Part shown: one piece after another, positions 14,937 through 16,761 of the stretch
Numbering within the stretch: position 1 is the stretch's first letter
How the letters are laid out: each line of letters starts with the position of its first letter
NCBI GenBank assembly: GCA_002415335.1
Contig: DHXL01000128.1
Coordinates: 613 to 17,373 of the forward strand
DNA: 16,761 nucleotides
Source: Oxalobacteraceae bacterium UBA5157
Lineage (GTDB): Bacteria > Pseudomonadota > Gammaproteobacteria > Burkholderiales > Burkholderiaceae_D
Reading direction: 5' to 3'
Notes under the pieces: generated by a model
Database searches by the model: none
Told to the model about the DNA's origin: nothing
Seen by the model: only the letters and a program-made list of their open reading frames with translations
Made by a program: the position numbers and the translations under genes

Positions 14937-16761
14937 CTAAGACTGCACAGTCGCAGCCAGCACGCCGCGCAGCGAATTGCAGACCACGATCTCCTGCGCC
15001 GCACGCAAATCGTCCGGCGTCAGATTTCGCTCGCGCGCATCCCAAGCCGGGTCGGCCAGCAACACCGCGCGCATCACGCCCGGCAGCAAGCCCGCCGACA
15101 ACGGCGGCGTGACCCAGCGGCCATCCAGTTTGACGAACAGGTTACTGCGCGCACCCTCGGTCAATCCGCCCTGCTCGTTACAGAACAGCATGTCGAATGC
15201 ACCGTGCGCTTCGGCCGCACGCCATGCGGCGTCATAGCGCGTGCGCAGCGTGGTTTTGTGGCGCAGGAACAGGTCGTTCGCAATCGTTGGCTGCGGCGCC
15301 ATCAGCAGCTTGACCGGTTCCGCGAGCGGCAACAGCGCTGCTGTTTGCACGCTGCACACGCCGGTCTGATTCAGCGCCAGTCGCAGCCGATGCGCACCGG
15401 CTGCCGGCAAGCCGGCGCAGGTTTTCTGCAACAGTGCGCGCACGTTCGCTTCGTCATACGCGAATCCGAAATAGGCGGCCGAGCCGCGCAAGCGGCGCAG
15501 GTGCAAATCGAGATGGCGGCAGCCGTCAATCCGCGTCGCATGCATGGTTTCGAATAACTCGAAATCATTCGGCAAGCCGGTCAGGAACTGCGCCTTGAGT
15601 TGGCATTCCGCGTATTCGCCAAGCGCGTCGCTGTCATGCACGATGCCGGCGCCGACGCCCAGTTCGCCGGCGCGCACGCCGCCGCGGCCGGGCGCTTGCA
15701 GTACCAGCGTGCGGATCGGGACCGACAGGCAAAAGTCGCCGATGCTGCGCCCTTCCGGAGGCCGCTCGAACCAGCCGATCGCTCCAGTATAAAACCCGCG
15801 CGGATCGGGTTCCAGTTCGCGAATGATTTGCATCGTGCGGCGCTTGGGCGCACCGGTGATGGAGCCGCACGGATAGAGCGCGACAAACAAATCAGCCAGC
15901 GTCACATCGGCGCGCGCCTGCGCCCGCACGGTGGAAGTCATCTGCAGCACGCTGCTGTAGCGCTGCACGTCGAACAGCTGCGGCACCTGCACCGAACCGA
16001 GCGCGGCGATGCGGCCGAGGTCGTTGCGCAGCAGGTCGACGATCATCAGGTTTTCGGCGCGGTTTTTGGGATCGGCAGCGAGTGCCAGCGCGCGCGCCGC
16101 ATCGACGTGGGCGTCGCCGCTGGCGGCGGCCGTGCCCTTCATCGGACGCGCGGTCACGACGCCTTGCGCGTGGTGCGCGAACAGCTCGGGCGAGCGCGAC
16201 AGGATCGCGCTACCGTCGGGCAGCGCGATCAACGCACCGTATGGCACCGGCTGGCGCGCGCGCAGCAGCAGGTACAGCTGGTACAGCGAACCGTAGGCGT
16301 CGAAGCGCAGGCGGTACGTGTAGTTGACCTGGTAGGCATCACCGGCTTCAAGGTAGGCGTGGATGCGCGCGATCGCGTCGGAGAATTGTTCCGGCGCGAC
16401 GCTGCTGCGTAGGTTCGCGATGCCGGCCTTGTCGGCACCGGATGCGATATCGGTATCGCGGCCGCCACGATCGCACTGCTTGAGCCAGGCGTCGACATCG
16501 GTCGCCGACAGTCTGTCGCAGCGCGCGAACAGCAGCACCTGGCTCAGGGCCTGTGTTCCTTCACGCGGCGCGACGCCGTGCAGTTCGGCGCCCAGCTCGT
16601 ACGCGAACAGGCCCACCGCATGGCGTCCGTCGCGCAGCGCCTGCTGCATCTCGGCCAACAGGGCCGGCAAGCCGGCCGCATGCGCGCAAGATAGCGTGCC
16701 GACATGGCCGGTGTACAAGCGTGATTTGCCGGCGTCGCTATCGTCCAGCAACGCAAAGCAG
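14937..16761 (-). CDS. pabBC: Fused aminodeoxychorismate synthase component I / aminodeoxychorismate lyase, 5'-partial
   Basis: Bifunctional cytoplasmic enzyme of p-aminobenzoate synthesis for folate. The PabB part (to ~390) aminates chorismate using ammonia from a separate PabA glutaminase. It shows the chorismate-binding signatures PMKGT (203-207, with the catalytic Lys205), ENLMIVDLLRNDLG (233-246), GSITGAPK and GAGIVHDSD, numbering from the TTG at 16751. The PabC part (from ~395) is a class IV PLP lyase releasing pyruvate and pABA: FELFETM, the PLP lysine Lys499 in RHKTTLRTRYD, TEGARSNLF and a final CNSLRGV. The frame stays open to the right edge, reading CFALLDDSDAG, the usual N-terminal region of betaproteobacterial PabB. 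The real start is therefore outside the window and the TTG is only the first start-like codon. PabA is not encoded here. The stop is TAG at 14937-14939. Confidence 0.95.
   Translation of the reverse strand, partial: CFALLDDSDAGKSRLYTGHVGTLSCAHAAGLPALLAEMQQALRDGRHAVGLFAYELGAELHGVAPREGTQALSQVLLFARCDRLSATDVDAWLKQCDRGGRDTDIASGADKAGIANLRSSVAPEQFSDAIARIHAYLEAGDAYQVNYTYRLRFDAYGSLYQLYLLLRARQPVPYGALIALPDGSAILSRSPELFAHHAQGVVTARPMKGTAAASGDAHVDAARALALAADPKNRAENLMIVDLLRNDLGRIAALGSVQVPQLFDVQRYSSVLQMTSTVRAQARADVTLADLFVALYPCGSITGAPKRRTMQIIRELEPDPRGFYTGAIGWFERPPEGRSIGDFCLSVPIRTLVLQAPGRGGVRAGELGVGAGIVHDSDALGEYAECQLKAQFLTGLPNDFELFETMHATRIDGCRHLDLHLRRLRGSAAYFGFAYDEANVRALLQKTCAGLPAAGAHRLRLALNQTGVCSVQTAALLPLAEPVKLLMAPQPTIANDLFLRHKTTLRTRYDAAWRAAEAHGAFDMLFCNEQGGLTEGARSNLFVKLDGRWVTPPLSAGLLPGVMRAVLLADPAWDARERNLTPDDLRAAQEIVVCNSLRGVLAATVQS

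Overview
The window is GC-rich, densely coded bacterial chromosome. Gene content points to a betaproteobacterium of the order Burkholderiales, probably Oxalobacteraceae-like: a PabB-PabC fusion, a manganese riboswitch ahead of an MntX-type exporter, paired M16 proteases with signal peptides, and several EamA exporters. This placement is an inference from gene content and base composition, not from a search.

Left part (1-7578, + strand): exported peptidases. A secreted S9 serine peptidase, cut off at its 5' end by the window edge, is followed by two tandem full-length M16 zinc metallopeptidases. The two M16 genes are clear paralogues, each with an intact HxxEH...E site and a signal peptide, and they overlap by ATGA. 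Together the three genes look like a periplasmic peptide-degradation cluster.

Middle part (7579-11130, + strand): a roughly 390-bp spacer carries a decayed scrap of a sensor histidine kinase. It ends in a MerR-type promoter with a 19-bp spacer and a dyad. That promoter serves a MerR regulator with a TipAS-like effector region that appears internally duplicated, followed 24 bp later by an MFS exporter, forming a ligand-responsive efflux pair. Next is a yybP-ykoY manganese riboswitch with a probable expression-platform hairpin, leading into the UPF0016 manganese exporter gene mntX.

Right part (11131-16761): two EamA/DMT exporter paralogues (+) flank a small secreted SnoaL-like protein (-). The first exporter has an 8-bp perfect inverted repeat in its promoter spacer. 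After the second comes about 480 bp without a secure gene. This stretch holds a minus-strand terminator-like hairpin, three copies of a 22-bp self-palindromic repeat and an orphan coding scrap. A hypothetical two-helix membrane protein follows. On the minus strand, running off the right edge, is a fused aminodeoxychorismate synthase component I / aminodeoxychorismate lyase for the p-aminobenzoate branch of folate synthesis.

No tRNA, rRNA, insertion sequence, phage gene or CRISPR array was recognised. No wholly new system stands out. The less ordinary items are the MerR effector duplication, the riboswitch layout, the operator-like palindrome, the kinase relic and the repeat cluster.
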